This document shows, piece by piece, positions 17,864 through 29,200 of a stretch of DNA of 64,000 nt. The stretch comes from Heyndrickxia coagulans 36D1 (GTDB taxonomy: Bacteria; Bacillota; Bacilli; Bacillales; Bacillaceae_C). The stretch covers positions 434,001 to 498,000 of the forward strand of contig NC_016023.1 of NCBI RefSeq assembly GCF_000169195.2, read 5' to 3'. The translations under genes and the position numbers were made by a program. The notes beneath the pieces are model-generated. The model searched no databases. It was not told where the DNA came from and saw only the letters and a list, made by a program, of their open reading frames with translations. Every line of letters begins with the position of its first letter. Position 1 is the stretch's first letter.

Positions 17864-17956
17864 AAAAAAAAAAAAAGAGCACAGGATTTTCCTGTGCCTG
17901 GGAGATAGGTTCCTTGAACCGCTTATAGCCGGAGCCATAAGTGTTCTTGGTTCAAA
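17864..17956 (-). ncRNA. Candidate structured RNA ending in a strong terminator, downstream of trxB
   Basis: On the minus strand TTGAACC (starting near 17955) can pair with GGTTCAA around a CTTAT/ATAAG stem. Alternatively the same GGTTC can pair with GAACC immediately 3' of it, so two folds exclude each other. Then GCACAGGA-AAA-TCCTGTGC (17879-17897) runs into T-C-T13, a textbook terminator. It may be the processed 3' end of the trxB transcript, whose stop is about 140 bases upstream, or an independent small RNA; no clear promoter was found. I do not recognise a named RNA family. Confidence 0.5.
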
Positions 17957-18094
17957 CATATAAAAAAGGGGGTCAATTTATATTTACATCATACCGCAAG
18001 TTTATTTCATGCGGGTTACAAACACGTTAAAACCACTTGACGTTTTCCCTGTTTTTAGCAAAATGCCGGGGATACACGCCTTTTTATCCAGCAA

Positions 18095-19057
<963 letters not shown>

Positions 19058-19137
19058 TTATTGAAAGGCCGCGGCCGGGAAACCGCAGGCCGCCTGTTTT
19101 CATCGTTCCACAAAGATGCAATTCCATACGATTTTTT

Positions 19138-19174
19138 TGAAAAAAACCCACTCTCTTTTATGCAGTGGGGTTTT
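19138..19174 (-). terminator. Rho-independent terminator of yvcD
   Basis: Minus-strand stem AAAACCCCACT / AGTGGGTTTT with an 11-base loop and a run of T residues, about 50 bases after the yvcD stop and before trxB. Confidence 0.75.
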
Positions 19175-19224
19175 CTTTCATTCTCTATAGTAAAGGAATA
19201 TTGGTTTATCGTCTATTTTTGTGC

Positions 19225-20736
19225 TTAAAGGAGCGATTTGATCCGGTTTGCGTATTTCCTTAATGTGGAGACGGAAATCCGGTACTCCCTTGCGATTGCC
19301 TGTTGGGATACTTTATCGCCTTTTTGGTGATGCCACAAGTAATCGATAGCGGCGGCAAAACCGGACTCATTTTGAAACCGTTCCCCGCGTTTCAGACCGG
19401 TTAAAAAAATCGAAAACCAGGCGAGCATTAAGTTCGTATAGCCCGGAAACATCGGACCGTAATGGCTGTGGAGGATACATGCAATATTGTGGCCGCGCAC
19501 AAACACCTCATCCGGGTCAAACGATTCGCGAATATCCGACTCCAGCACATGGGCGAGATAAATTTTTTCGGTCAGCGTAAAATCGTCAAGCGGTTTAAAA
19601 TCCGGATGCGATACGATATCCGAACGATTGGAAGACAATCCGATCATGAAAATTCCGAAGAACCGCTCGGGCAACTCCGTGCTGTTCAACCTGTCCAAAA
19701 TAAACTGGACATTTTTCTCGTTCATTTTCTTTTCCATTTCCCGGTTCCATGGTTCGCAGCCTTTTTTCTCCGGATTCAGTTCCACAAGCTGCTCCCAGGC
19801 GGCTTCTGCTGCCTGTTGCCGGTTCGTATGGTAAGCCGCCCGCGAAAGCCAGTAGTAAAACGAAGCATCCCCGTCAAATCCAACTTTTTTCAACCGGTTC
19901 AGCCAAAGGTACGCCTCTTCATAGCGCCCGACAATTGCAAATGTTGCACCGAGTTTATATTGATGGTCCAGTAACACCGGCCGAACTTTTTCAAGGCCGC
20001 GTAAAATCTGTTCCAGCTTTTCGTCATCGCGTTTATGGTAGTAAAAAACCGCTAAATTGCAAAGTGCATGAAGGTTGCCAGGGTTCTTTTCGAGCAAATC
20101 CATCAGTACCTCGACCGCTTTTTCCGTCTGGCCAAGGTAAAAACACGCAAGCGCCATGTTGTTGTAGGCAGACCAGAAATCGGGGTATTTCTTGATCAGT
20201 TTATGCAACTCCGAAAGCGCCGTATCGAAATGTCCCGCTTCGAGATACCGCCTTGCTTCCTCTTGTCTGGCCATGAGTTCGTCCTGTTCATACGAAATAG
20301 CGCCCGTTTCGTCCTCTTCTTCCAAATCAAGCACATAAATGAGTTCTTCTGCTTCTTCCCTGTACTCGCCAAACGGGTCCAGTTCAAGATATTTTCGCGC
20401 ATGGTATAAAGCTTCGTTAAAAAATCCGAGATCCGCATAATTATTGGCAATAAAATAATGGCATTCGACCATGCCGGGATCGAGTTTTGCTAAAATATGG
20501 CGAAAAATGTCAATCGCCTTCCGAAACGCTTCACAATGGGTATAAATGATCGCAAGCTGGCAGGCGATGACCGGATCATACGGGTCAAGCTGGGCAGCGC
20601 GCTGCATATATTTCAATGCCTTTTTGATGTCATGGCGGTCATAAGCCTGGACACCTTTATTAAAATAGTATTCTCCCGTTGGTACAAAAGACAGCACATT
20701 GTCATGTTCCTGCCTTAATTTGGAATCTTTGCTCAT
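19225..20736 (-). CDS. yvcD: Tetratricopeptide-repeat protein YvcD
   Basis: This 503-residue protein contains several TPR helices: GEYYFNKGVQAYDRHDIKKA, AAQLDPYDPVIACQLAIIY, ARKYLELDPFGEY, FWSAYNNMALACFYLGQTEKA and NPGNLHALCNLAVFYYHKRD. These typically mediate protein-protein contacts. The last 30 residues (VSQQAIAREYRISVSTLRKYANRI) look like a helix-turn-helix, so a regulatory role is possible. No signal peptide is seen. It precedes trxB on the same strand but is separated by a terminator and has its own extended -10 promoter. Role unknown in Bacillus. Confidence 0.82.
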   Translation of the reverse strand: MSKDSKLRQEHDNVLSFVPTGEYYFNKGVQAYDRHDIKKALKYMQRAAQLDPYDPVIACQLAIIYTHCEAFRKAIDIFRHILAKLDPGMVECHYFIANNYADLGFFNEALYHARKYLELDPFGEYREEAEELIYVLDLEEEDETGAISYEQDELMARQEEARRYLEAGHFDTALSELHKLIKKYPDFWSAYNNMALACFYLGQTEKAVEVLMDLLEKNPGNLHALCNLAVFYYHKRDDEKLEQILRGLEKVRPVLLDHQYKLGATFAIVGRYEEAYLWLNRLKKVGFDGDASFYYWLSRAAYHTNRQQAAEAAWEQLVELNPEKKGCEPWNREMEKKMNEKNVQFILDRLNSTELPERFFGIFMIGLSSNRSDIVSHPDFKPLDDFTLTEKIYLAHVLESDIRESFDPDEVFVRGHNIACILHSHYGPMFPGYTNLMLAWFSIFLTGLKRGERFQNESGFAAAIDYLWHHQKGDKVSQQAIAREYRISVSTLRKYANRIKSLL

Positions 20737-20776
20737 GTTGTTCCCTCACAAACAAGTAACATTCATCGTTTCTTGT

Positions 20777-20785
20777 AGTATAACA
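20777..20785 (-). promoter_or_regulatory. Candidate extended -10 promoter of yvcD
   Basis: Minus-strand TGTTATACT (TGn plus TATACT) about 45 bases before the ATG; the -35 region is weak. Confidence 0.4.
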
Positions 20786-20835
20786 TACAATTGGAAAGCC
20801 TTTAACCTTTTGGGATAAAGTAATTCTTCCCTTTT

Positions 20836-21351
20836 TTATCGTTTTGTTTGTTCCGGGTCTTTCTTTTCGCTACTTTTCTGCCTGATTTGAAGCGGATTCC
20901 CGCAAGCAAAGGCACCAGCCGGCACATCTTTATGGACGACAGAACCGGCGGCCACCACCGCCCTGTCTCCGATCGTTACACCTGGAAGGATCGTCGTGTT
21001 CGCCCCGATCATCACATCATCGCCAATCACAACTTCACCGATTCGGTATTCATCAATCAAATATTCATGCGCGAGAATGGTCGTATGATAGCCGATCACG
21101 CAATTTTTGCCGACTGTGATCATCTCCGGGAACAGAATATCGACAAGCGCTTTGTAGGCAAAAGCCGTCCTGTCCCCGACTTTCATGTGCAAAAAGATGC
21201 GGTACATTTGGTTTTTAAGACGCAAAAACGGAAGAAAGCGCGCAATTTCAATGACAAGCACGTTTTTAAAAACTTTCCAGAATGAAACGGTTTTATAAAT
21301 TTGCCAAAGGGCATTCGATCCTTTAACCGGATACCGCTTTGTATTTCTCAT
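20836..21351 (-). CDS. yvoF: Hexapeptide-repeat acyltransferase YvoF
   Basis: The 171-residue protein has the left-handed beta-helix pattern of hexapeptide acyltransferases ([49 protein letters not shown]). An N-terminal helical region precedes it. Such enzymes acetylate sugars or antibiotics; the substrate is not predictable here. It overlaps ppaX by 4 bases (ATGA) and ends the hprK-lgt-ppaX-yvoF cluster, matching B. subtilis. Confidence 0.87.
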   Translation of the reverse strand: MRNTKRYPVKGSNALWQIYKTVSFWKVFKNVLVIEIARFLPFLRLKNQMYRIFLHMKVGDRTAFAYKALVDILFPEMITVGKNCVIGYHTTILAHEYLIDEYRIGEVVIGDDVMIGANTTILPGVTIGDRAVVAAGSVVHKDVPAGAFACGNPLQIRQKSSEKKDPEQTKR

Positions 21352-22001
21352 TTCACATGGACCCCGACAATTTCAGCAAGATCCGTCATCGTTTCGAGCA
21401 TAAAATCCGGGTTGTATTGCTCGAGAAAAGCGCGCCCTTTTGCCGACCATGCCACACCGGCCGAAAAGGTGCCGGCATTTTTCCCCGCTTCGATATCATG
21501 GTAATTGTCGCCGATCATCATCGCTTCTTCCGGCTTTGAACCGAGAAGGCGGAGCGCTTTTTGAACAGGCTCCGGATCCGGTTTGGCCTTTTTGACATCA
21601 TCAAGCGCCACAATCACATCAAAAAACGGGTCCAGTTTTGCCAGTTTCAGTCCTTTCTTGATCGTGTCCTTCATTTTTGTTGAAACAATTCCGAGCTTAA
21701 AGCGGTGTTCCTTGAGCATTTTAATCGTGTCATATACGCCCGGAAATTCCTTTACAAGCGCATCATGCTGCTGAATATTATACGTCCGGTATTTGGCGGT
21801 CATTTCTTCCGCCCGTTCCGGATCGATCGATAGAAACGTGTCGATTAAAGGCGGGCCGTTAAAAATGAGCACGTCCTCGCGGCTGTAACGGCCCGGATAG
21901 TACGCATTGAGCGTATACAAAAAGGACTGGATAATCAATTCGTTCGTGTCAATTAAAGTGCCGTCAAAGTCAAACAACAATGTCGTAATCCGGTTTTTCA
22001 A
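21348..22001 (-). CDS. ppaX: Pyrophosphatase PpaX (HAD superfamily)
   Basis: The frame is open upstream, but the start is set at the TTG at 22001 ([11 protein letters not shown]) because GAGGG lies about 8 bases before it and the 217-residue result matches B. subtilis PpaX. HAD motifs are [14 protein letters not shown] and [14 protein letters not shown]. In Bacillus this enzyme hydrolyses the pyrophosphate released when HprK dephosphorylates P-Ser-HPr, so its presence beside hprK is functionally meaningful. Confidence 0.9.
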   Translation of the reverse strand: MKNRITTLLFDFDGTLIDTNELIIQSFLYTLNAYYPGRYSREDVLIFNGPPLIDTFLSIDPERAEEMTAKYRTYNIQQHDALVKEFPGVYDTIKMLKEHRFKLGIVSTKMKDTIKKGLKLAKLDPFFDVIVALDDVKKAKPDPEPVQKALRLLGSKPEEAMMIGDNYHDIEAGKNAGTFSAGVAWSAKGRAFLEQYNPDFMLETMTDLAEIVGVHVK

Positions 22002-22096
22002 TCTGCTTCCCTCTTTCTTTTCCTGGCTCCGTTTGGCCGGAAAGCCTGTTTGCCTCTCTGAAACGGGCTGAACCATCCGGAAAAATTAAGCCTTTT

Positions 22097-22912
22097 TCAC
22101 TCTTCATCGTATCGTTTGGCCGATAAGCCTGTTTTTCTGCGGTAAAACCAGAGAAGAAGCGCGCAAACAATCAGGATGAAGGATACAACTTGCGCCATGC
22201 GGATATGCGCAGTCAACATCAGGCTGTCCGTCCGCAAACCTTCGATAAAAAACCGGCCGATCGAGTACCAGATAAGATAGGTTAGAAAAATTTCGCCCCT
22301 GTGCATCGCCGCCCGCCTTCTCAACAAAAGCAAAAAGATGAAACCTGCAAGATCCCAAAGTGATTCGTATAAAAATGTTGGCTGGTAATAAGTGCCGTTT
22401 ATGTACATTTGATTAATGATCCAGTCCGGGAGATGCAAGTTCTCGAGAAAAGCCCTGGACACAGCCCGGCCATGCGCCTCCTGATTCATAAAATTGCCCC
22501 AGCGCCCGATCGCCTGCCCTAAAATCAGGCTCGGCGCAACGATATCCGCAATTTTCCAGAAAGAAACGCCCTTTGCACGTGTAAAAAGAATGGCGGTGAC
22601 CACCGCCCCAATTAGCGCGCCGTGAATGGCAATGCCGCCATTCCAAATTTTAATGATTTCACTTGTATGTTGGGCATAATACTCCCATTCAAACAGGACA
22701 TAGTAAATGCGGGCGCAAATAATGGAAACCGGAATCGCCCAAATGCATAAATCGGCAATGATATTTTGGTCAACCGAAAGCCGGTCAGCTTCCCGCATCG
22801 CAAGGGCAAGACCCAAAAGAATGCCGCAGCCGATAATGATTCCGTACCAGTGCACACTAAACCCGCCTAAATGAAACGCAATCGGATTCAGCGGGGTAAT
22901 ATTCGAATCCAT
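22097..22912 (-). CDS. lgt: Prolipoprotein diacylglyceryl transferase
   Basis: This 271-residue integral membrane enzyme has about seven transmembrane helices. It moves diacylglycerol onto the lipobox cysteine of prolipoproteins such as the PstS and YclQ proteins of this window. The signature [13 protein letters not shown] is intact. The motif normally reading HGGLIG is HGALIG here; the histidine is kept. It follows hprK in the conserved cluster. The ATG follows a GGAG site. Confidence 0.94.
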   Translation of the reverse strand: MDSNITPLNPIAFHLGGFSVHWYGIIIGCGILLGLALAMREADRLSVDQNIIADLCIWAIPVSIICARIYYVLFEWEYYAQHTSEIIKIWNGGIAIHGALIGAVVTAILFTRAKGVSFWKIADIVAPSLILGQAIGRWGNFMNQEAHGRAVSRAFLENLHLPDWIINQMYINGTYYQPTFLYESLWDLAGFIFLLLLRRRAAMHRGEIFLTYLIWYSIGRFFIEGLRTDSLMLTAHIRMAQVVSFILIVCALLLWFYRRKTGLSAKRYDEE

Positions 22913-22975
22913 TTTTCACAACCACTCCTTCTTTTCCGCGCCGTAAAGGCCAGCCTAAAATACAGCCGGCCATTT

Positions 22976-23929
22976 TTACGGTTCGTTCTTTTCTTCTTCC
23001 GTTCCCTGCTCGTGTTCTTCGATGACGTTTGCGAGCTTGGCCGTAAATTGCCGCGCCGCATTGACGCCCATATTTTTCAGACGGTAATTCATCGCCGCCA
23101 CTTCGATGATAATGGCAAGGTTCCGCCCCGGCCGTACCGGTACCGTCATCTTTGTAATTTCGGTATCAAGGATTTTGACTTTTTCCTCATCCAGCCCGAG
23201 CCGGTCATATTGCTTATGCTCGTCCCACAGCTCGAGATTGGCGATCATGGTAATTTTTTTATGGCTCCGGACCGCGCCAGCGCCAAACAGCGTCATAACA
23301 TTTATAATGCCAAGGCCGCGGATTTCAAGCAAATGCTCGATCAATTCCGGCGCATGCCCGATCAGAGACCCTTCTTCTTCCTGGACAATCTCCACGCAGT
23401 CATCCGCGACAAGGCGGTGCCCCCTTTTGACAAGTTCAAGCGCTGTTTCGCTTTTTCCGACCCCGCTCTTGCCGGTGATCAGAACGCCGACCCCGTACAC
23501 ATCTACAAGCACACCATGGATGGCTGTTGCCGGGGCGAGCTTATATTCCAAATAATTGGTTAAGCGGCTTGAAAACCGGGTTGTTTTCATCGGGGTCCGC
23601 ATCACAGGGATCGATTTTTCTTCGGAAGCTTCTATTAACTCATCTGGCACTTCCAAATTTCGTGATATCACGATGCCCGGTGTAATATCGCTGCATAAGT
23701 TGTCCATCCTGCTCTTCCGTTCTTCCGGCGAGAGCCTCTTGCTGAAGGTGATTTCCGTCATCCCGAGCAGCTGGATCCGGTCGGCTGGATAATAATCGAA
23801 AAATCCCGTCATCTCGAGCCCCGGTCTTGAAATATCGCTTGTGGTAATCGGGCGATGGATGCCCTCTTCCCCACTGATCAATTCCAGATTAAAATGTTTA
23901 ATCATATCTGCTACGCGCACCTTTGCCAC
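22976..23929 (-). CDS. hprK: HPr(Ser) kinase/phosphorylase
   Basis: The 317-residue bifunctional enzyme has Walker A GKSGVGKS (residues 153-160), the following VADDCVEI, and the HprK signature [10 protein letters not shown]. It phosphorylates Ser46 of HPr and Crh when fructose-1,6-bisphosphate is high and reverses this using phosphate, producing pyrophosphate. Translation starts at GTG after AGGAGG. Downstream lgt, ppaX and yvoF give the same order as in B. subtilis (yvoD is absent). Confidence 0.95.
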   Translation of the reverse strand: MAKVRVADMIKHFNLELISGEEGIHRPITTSDISRPGLEMTGFFDYYPADRIQLLGMTEITFSKRLSPEERKSRMDNLCSDITPGIVISRNLEVPDELIEASEEKSIPVMRTPMKTTRFSSRLTNYLEYKLAPATAIHGVLVDVYGVGVLITGKSGVGKSETALELVKRGHRLVADDCVEIVQEEEGSLIGHAPELIEHLLEIRGLGIINVMTLFGAGAVRSHKKITMIANLELWDEHKQYDRLGLDEEKVKILDTEITKMTVPVRPGRNLAIIIEVAAMNYRLKNMGVNAARQFTAKLANVIEEHEQGTEEEKNEP

Positions 23930-24333
23930 TGTAATTCCTCCTGTTAAGTCCGGATAAAAACCACCGGAACGGCTTGTTGATGATTCAAAGGCTTCTTATT
24001 ATTTTATCATTTCCCAAAGGGCCCGTTCCACCCTTTTCAACCAAAAATCATCCTGTGCCGTGTAAAACTGCGTTAAAGCGGTTCAGGGCCTAATGGCAAA
24101 TCAGAGCGGACGCTGCTTTTCTCCTTTTCCAAAAGGACGATGCTATAAATGAACGAAAAGTCGCCACCCTGTTACTTCTTTTGAGATAAATGCCGTGTGG
24201 TGCATTTTTCATTTTAAAAATAGTTTGGCTGCCTGAAAATGATTTACCCTATATCCATCGGGCCATGGCATGAAAAAACGGCGGGTTTTCGCCGCCGTTT
24301 TTTCAAAGCTCCGGTGTCGGGCCGCCGCCTGTC
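23930..24333. other. Intergenic stretch between hprK and yvlD
   Basis: Apart from the terminator at 24272-24304, nothing was recognised. The first 100 bases upstream of hprK are AT-rich with a possible TAAAAT -10 element but no acceptable -35. Confidence 0.4.
24272..24304. terminator. Terminator downstream of yvlD
   Basis: Perfect 13-bp arms GAAAAAACGGCGG / CCGCCGTTTTTTC with a 7-base loop. A and T tracts within the arms allow function in either direction; yvlD ends 30 bases away on the minus strand. Confidence 0.85.
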
Positions 24334-24678
24334 TTATTTTCGGAATACGGTTTCCTGTAAAATTAAGTTTACGATCGCCATGATGATCGCAACGAAAAGC
24401 GCCATGCCGAAGCTGTCAATTTCAAAGCTTGCACCCATCAGTTCATCCGTCAGCACGAGTGTAATGGCGTTAATGACGAGCAAAAAGATGCCCAGCGTGA
24501 GAATTGTGATCGGCAATGTAAGCAGAATCAGGATCGGCCGTACCAGAATATTTAAAATGGACAAGACGAGACTTGACATAACGGCAGCCCCAATATTTTC
24601 GACATAAAAGCCATGAAAATAGCCGGAAAGTGCAATAAATAACACCGCATTGATCAAAATTCCAAGTAACCAGCGCAT
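24334..24678 (-). CDS. yvlD: Small membrane protein YvlD (phage-holin family 4 type)
   Basis: About 114 residues, nearly all in four hydrophobic helices (LLGILINAVLFIALSGY; VLSILNILVRPILILLTLP; LGIFLLVINAITLVL; MALFVAIIMAIVNLIL). This is the DUF360/YvlD family, membrane proteins of unknown role. The ATG at 24678 is 10 bases after AAAAGG; alternatives are ATG 24684 and TTG 24687. It lies beside yvlB, as in the B. subtilis yvlABCD cluster. Confidence 0.8.
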   Translation of the reverse strand: MRWLLGILINAVLFIALSGYFHGFYVENIGAAVMSSLVLSILNILVRPILILLTLPITILTLGIFLLVINAITLVLTDELMGASFEIDSFGMALFVAIIMAIVNLILQETVFRK

Positions 24679-24802
24679 GATCATCAAACCTTTTCTGTGT
24701 GGTTCTTTTTACAGTATATAACGGTACAGCAGTGGATTCCAGCAGCACAGCAGGTACGCATCTTTTTTTCGCGAAATTTCTGCTTTCTAGGCAAAAAAAC
24801 GA

Positions 24803-25948
24803 TTATGCTTCCGGGCTTTCTTCTTCCTCCGGCTTTTGTTCGTTGATCGTGATGGACCCCGTTTTCGCGTCGGCAAAAATATATAATGCGGGCTCGGTGG
24901 TGCCTTTTCTGCTGAACCGCGCCACTTTCTGAATCATTTCTTTTCGTTCTTCATATTTTTCCATGCCTTGAAGGTCAATCGCAAAGTTGCCGAAGTTGCT
25001 TTTTCCTTCCCCGTGTACGGAGATGTTTTCCGGGATGGTCATTTCAATGTTTCCGGAGACGGTCTTGCTGTGCAATGAATCGGCGCCCGGAGCCATTTTT
25101 ACCGTAATATTGCCGTTAAATGCTTCAAAGTCTGACCGCCTGCACGCTCCGTTCCACCGGATGTCCCCGTTCATCGTCTGTACTTCAACCTGCCCGATTG
25201 TATTTCCGTCAAAATCAACGGTGCCGTTTCCCGTTTCGACTTCCGCCGTTTCCAAATCGGCATGTTCCACAAGTACTTTTCCGTGGAGTGTTTTCACTTT
25301 TAACTGGTCTGCCTGAATGTCTTTCACCTGGACGTTTCCATTGAAAGTGCTCAACGTGATTTTCCGGTAGCGGGACGCCGGAACATAAACGGCTGTATCC
25401 ACTTTCATCCATTTGGATTGCGTAGAAAACACAAGCCTGCCGCCCTCCACCGAAAACGTGCTATTGTTCAGCAGAAAACTGCGGGCATCTTCCCTGTCAT
25501 TGGTGCGGTACACTTTTGCTTGGCATTCTATCCGCACATCTTCCTGATCCCATTGTTTAAACGTTAAATGCCCGTTTGCGATGTCCAATTCAATCGTATC
25601 GGTTTCCGGCAGGCTTTGCTGGAAAACATGGGAAACTTCGGCAGACTGGCCCAGCTGGAGATCAAAGTCCTTTATTTTTTTCAGCGCGCCGCCGACAAGA
25701 TCAAACAACTTTTCTTTCGTTTCATTAAAATTCCGGTCTGCGTCGCGGAACTTTTTCTGTCCGGTGGTACTACCAGCCTCGCCGCTGCCGCCGTTTGTAG
25801 CCTGTTCCCCGTTTTCTGCCGGATCCTCTTTCGCAGCAATTTGTCCCGCCTCTTCCCTGTCCAACGCCTCCAACAGCGTCAGTGCCTCATCCGTCGACAA
25901 TTTCCCGTCCTTCACCATATCCAAAATCCGTTTTCGTTTGTTTTCCAT
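24803..25948 (-). CDS. yvlB: DUF4097 beta-helix protein YvlB
   Basis: The ATG at 25948 follows AAGGAGG by 9 bases, giving 381 residues; the frame extends upstream without a site. The first 35 residues (RKRILDMVKDGKLSTDEALTLLEAL) form a SHOCT-like helical module. A low-complexity linker follows, then a long beta-rich DUF4097 region with repeating strands (LELDIANGHLTF, ITLSTFNGNVQV, VEVQTMNGDIRW, FEAFNGNITV, KTVSGNIEM). No signal peptide is visible. In B. subtilis the yvlABCD genes respond to envelope stress; regulation here cannot be read. Confidence 0.82.
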   Translation of the reverse strand: MENKRKRILDMVKDGKLSTDEALTLLEALDREEAGQIAAKEDPAENGEQATNGGSGEAGSTTGQKKFRDADRNFNETKEKLFDLVGGALKKIKDFDLQLGQSAEVSHVFQQSLPETDTIELDIANGHLTFKQWDQEDVRIECQAKVYRTNDREDARSFLLNNSTFSVEGGRLVFSTQSKWMKVDTAVYVPASRYRKITLSTFNGNVQVKDIQADQLKVKTLHGKVLVEHADLETAEVETGNGTVDFDGNTIGQVEVQTMNGDIRWNGACRRSDFEAFNGNITVKMAPGADSLHSKTVSGNIEMTIPENISVHGEGKSNFGNFAIDLQGMEKYEERKEMIQKVARFSRKGTTEPALYIFADAKTGSITINEQKPEEEESPEA

Positions 25949-26131
25949 GGGGGATGGCCTCCTTTTTCTGCTCGTTACTTCTCTTACGTTTAACAGCATA
26001 TTAAGTTTCAATTATTCCATCATTCATTTTAAAAACCTGAAACCGGATTCCTTTGCTGCCATCATATAGACAAATATACTTTTTTTCGATAAGATTTGTT
26101 AGGGAAACCTCCCTACAATATGATTCCTTTT

Positions 26132-26160
26132 TTGACAAAATTCATATCAATTTTTATCGA
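26132..26160 (+). promoter_or_regulatory. Candidate promoter of the teichoic acid fusion gene
   Basis: Perfect -35 TTGACA (26132-26137), 17-bp spacer and a poor -10 TATCGA (26155-26160), about 90 bases before the TTG start. The remaining 26011-26247 intergenic DNA is AT-rich and shows nothing else. Confidence 0.4.
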
Positions 26161-26247
26161 TAAGGAAATAATATGATGGATCATGACAGAAAAAACTTGT
26201 AAATCATTACCAATATAGAGATCTCTTTTGAAAGGAGACACCGTCAG

Positions 26248-29200
26248 TTGAATAAAAAGGTATTAAAAAGAAGATTGAAATTTATCGGTGCGCCGATTAT
26301 ACAGTATCTCATTAAAGATAACCATCAGCGTGCCAATCAATATGCAAAATTTTATGACCAGTTGCGGATAAAACCAAACACCATTCTTTACGAAAGCCGC
26401 GACGGAAAAAGTATGACAGACAGCCCTTATGCGATTTTTAAATATATGGTTGACAATCCCGCTTATCAACATTACAACCATATTTGGTCAATCCAGGATT
26501 TTCAATCGCTCCAGCCGGTTATAGACAAATACAAAAAATATCCAAACGTTAAATTTGTACAGCGTAATTCCAGGGAATATTTAAAGGAATTGGCCTCATG
26601 TGCGTATTTAATTAATAATTCCACATTCCAATCTTTTTACGCTCCGAAAAAAGGCCAGGTTTATATCAATACGTGGCACGGCACGCCATTGAAAAGCATG
26701 GGCTTTGACATTCCGGGCAATCCGGCCCAGTCGCAAAACGTGTTAAGAAATTTCCTGAGTGCCGACTATTTGCTGAGCCCGAATGAACATACGACCAAAA
26801 TGTATCTGGACAGTTATAAGCTTGAAGGGCTGTATGACGGAAAAATTATCGAAGAAGGGTATCCGAGGATTGATTTAACCTTCCATACAAATCCGAATAC
26901 CGTAAAAAAAGCGTTAAAAGACGCCGGATTAACCGTTGATTTCAATAAAAAGAACCTCCTTTACGCGCCGACTTGGAAAGGAAAAAGTGTTTCAAAGGCC
27001 AATAATGATGTAATGCAAATCATCTCTGACATGGACAGAGTCGAAAAAGAAGCCGGAAATGAATACAACGTTTTCGTAAAAGTCCATCCGTTTTTATACC
27101 CGCAGGCAGCCAAATATCCTGAATTGCAAAGCCGGCTTGTTCCTGACTATATGGACACGAATGAACTGCTTGCTGCAACGGATCTTTTAATTACGGATTA
27201 CTCCAGCATCTTTTTCGATTACCTGGTCACAGGAAAACCAATATTATTTTATACATGGGATTATGATGTATACAGCGAGGAAAGAGGACAATATCTCAAA
27301 AATGAAGATTTGCCCGGCCCGCTCTTGTTTAGCGTAGAGCAATTGATTGAAGCCATTCACAACATTGAAACGGTATCGCAAAAATATGCTTCAAATTACC
27401 AAAACCTCCGCAGCCGTTTTACCAACCATGAAGACGGAAAAGTGACGGAAAGAATTGTACAGTATATTTTCGACCAAGCTTCTTTGCCCCTTCATATTGT
27501 CAATGCAGTGCCGGTTAAAAAGGAACGGATACTGATTTATCCGGGGGGGATGCGAAATAACGGGATTACCTCCTCTTTCCTGAATTTAATGAACAACATT
27601 GATTTTGAAAAATACGATGTCAGCTGTTTTACCGGCGCACCAAGATCGAAAGAAGTCCTGAATAATATTTACAAAATCAATAAAAATGTGCGCATGATCT
27701 TTAAACCTGGCGTACCGCTTTACCGCGTGTTTGAAGTATACCGGGATAAATTTACGCATAACCGGGGCATACAAGGGAATCTTGGGAAAAAGATTTTTCC
27801 AGAGCGTGCTTATGTCAGGGAACATACGAGATTGTTTGGCAACAGCCATTTTGATTATATTATCGATTTCAGTGGATACAGTTACTATTGGGCAAAGTAT
27901 CTGGTCGTTGCAGATGCGAAAAGAAAAATTTGCTTTATGCATAACGACCTGCTTTCAGACAGTGAACGTGAAATCAACGGGAAACACCCGCACAGAATCA
28001 ACCTGAGAGGCTTGTTCACGCTGTACTACAGATTTGATAAGCTGGTCAGCGTCTCCAAAGGAACAATGGAAGTCAACCGGAAAAATTTAAGCCGGTATGC
28101 AAATGATGATCAATTTGATTACGTCCTGAATTCCATTAATCCGGACAGAATTCTTTATGCAGAAGAAGAAAAATCGGATGAGCCTAAAATTACCAAGTTT
28201 AAGGCACGGGCGCTCCTCAGTAATGTAAATGATTATCCGGTTTGGCGGGTGCTCCCTTCCATTGAAGGCGCAACACAAGTATCTTTGTCCAATGAGATGG
28301 CGAATGCCGAGGTTTTGATTACAGCCAAATCAACAGTAAAACACGCATTATATTACCGTTTCCATTACGAAGGCAAAGAAATCGGCTGGATTCATGAAAA
28401 AGCAGTTGCCCTTCTTCCGGATAGTGTTGTCACATCGGAAAAGGTAGATAAGCTGGCAAAGATTGTTAAAACAAGAGGAAATGCTATATGGAGCAAACCT
28501 TTTAAACTGCCTGGAACAAGAAAGATCTCTTTGAGTTCCGACTTTAAAAACTGTATTGTAGCTGTTGATCAGGCAGTACAAACACAGCATTCAACTTATT
28601 ACCGGTTCTCTGTAAAGAAAGAAGCCATTGGCTGGATTGACAAAAGAGCGCTTGGATTTTACAGCAGCTGTACGATTGAACCCAATACGGGAATTTTCAG
28701 CAAGCTCAAGATATTTGTTTTACGAAAGCTGATTCAAACGTTAAATTACAGTAAAAGAGAATTTTTAAACCATCTTGACGGCCGAACACGCAGGCTTGTT
28801 GACCTCCGCAAGCCTAAATATTATAAAGTGGCAGGTTCAGTAAATGAACCAATATGGAACAAGCCGTATCCAAATCATAAGGCCAAGATGGTAGAAGAAG
28901 CTTTGAACTATAAAGATGCCATTGTCACTGTAAAGAAATTAGCAAAAACAAAACAGGGCGTTTACGCTCTCATTTATTTAAAAAACAATAAAATCGGCTG
29001 GATTCATACAAGCGCATTAAGCCCATTGAAACGCTCAACTGTCGTCTCTGACATTGAAGTTTTAAAAATCGCGAGGATATTGCCGGATGAGAAAAATGCG
29101 GTAATCTGGTCCAAGCCATATGGAATGGAAGGCGCGGAAAAGGCAGGGCTTCCCGATATGCTGAAAGGTGATGCAACCTTTACAATAGACAGGGAAGTTA

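Noticed and set aside
17424-17865. Minus-strand frames of 60-63 codons
   Set aside because: They arise from the open frames of array 1 units; no start signal and no conservation of amino-acid pattern between units.
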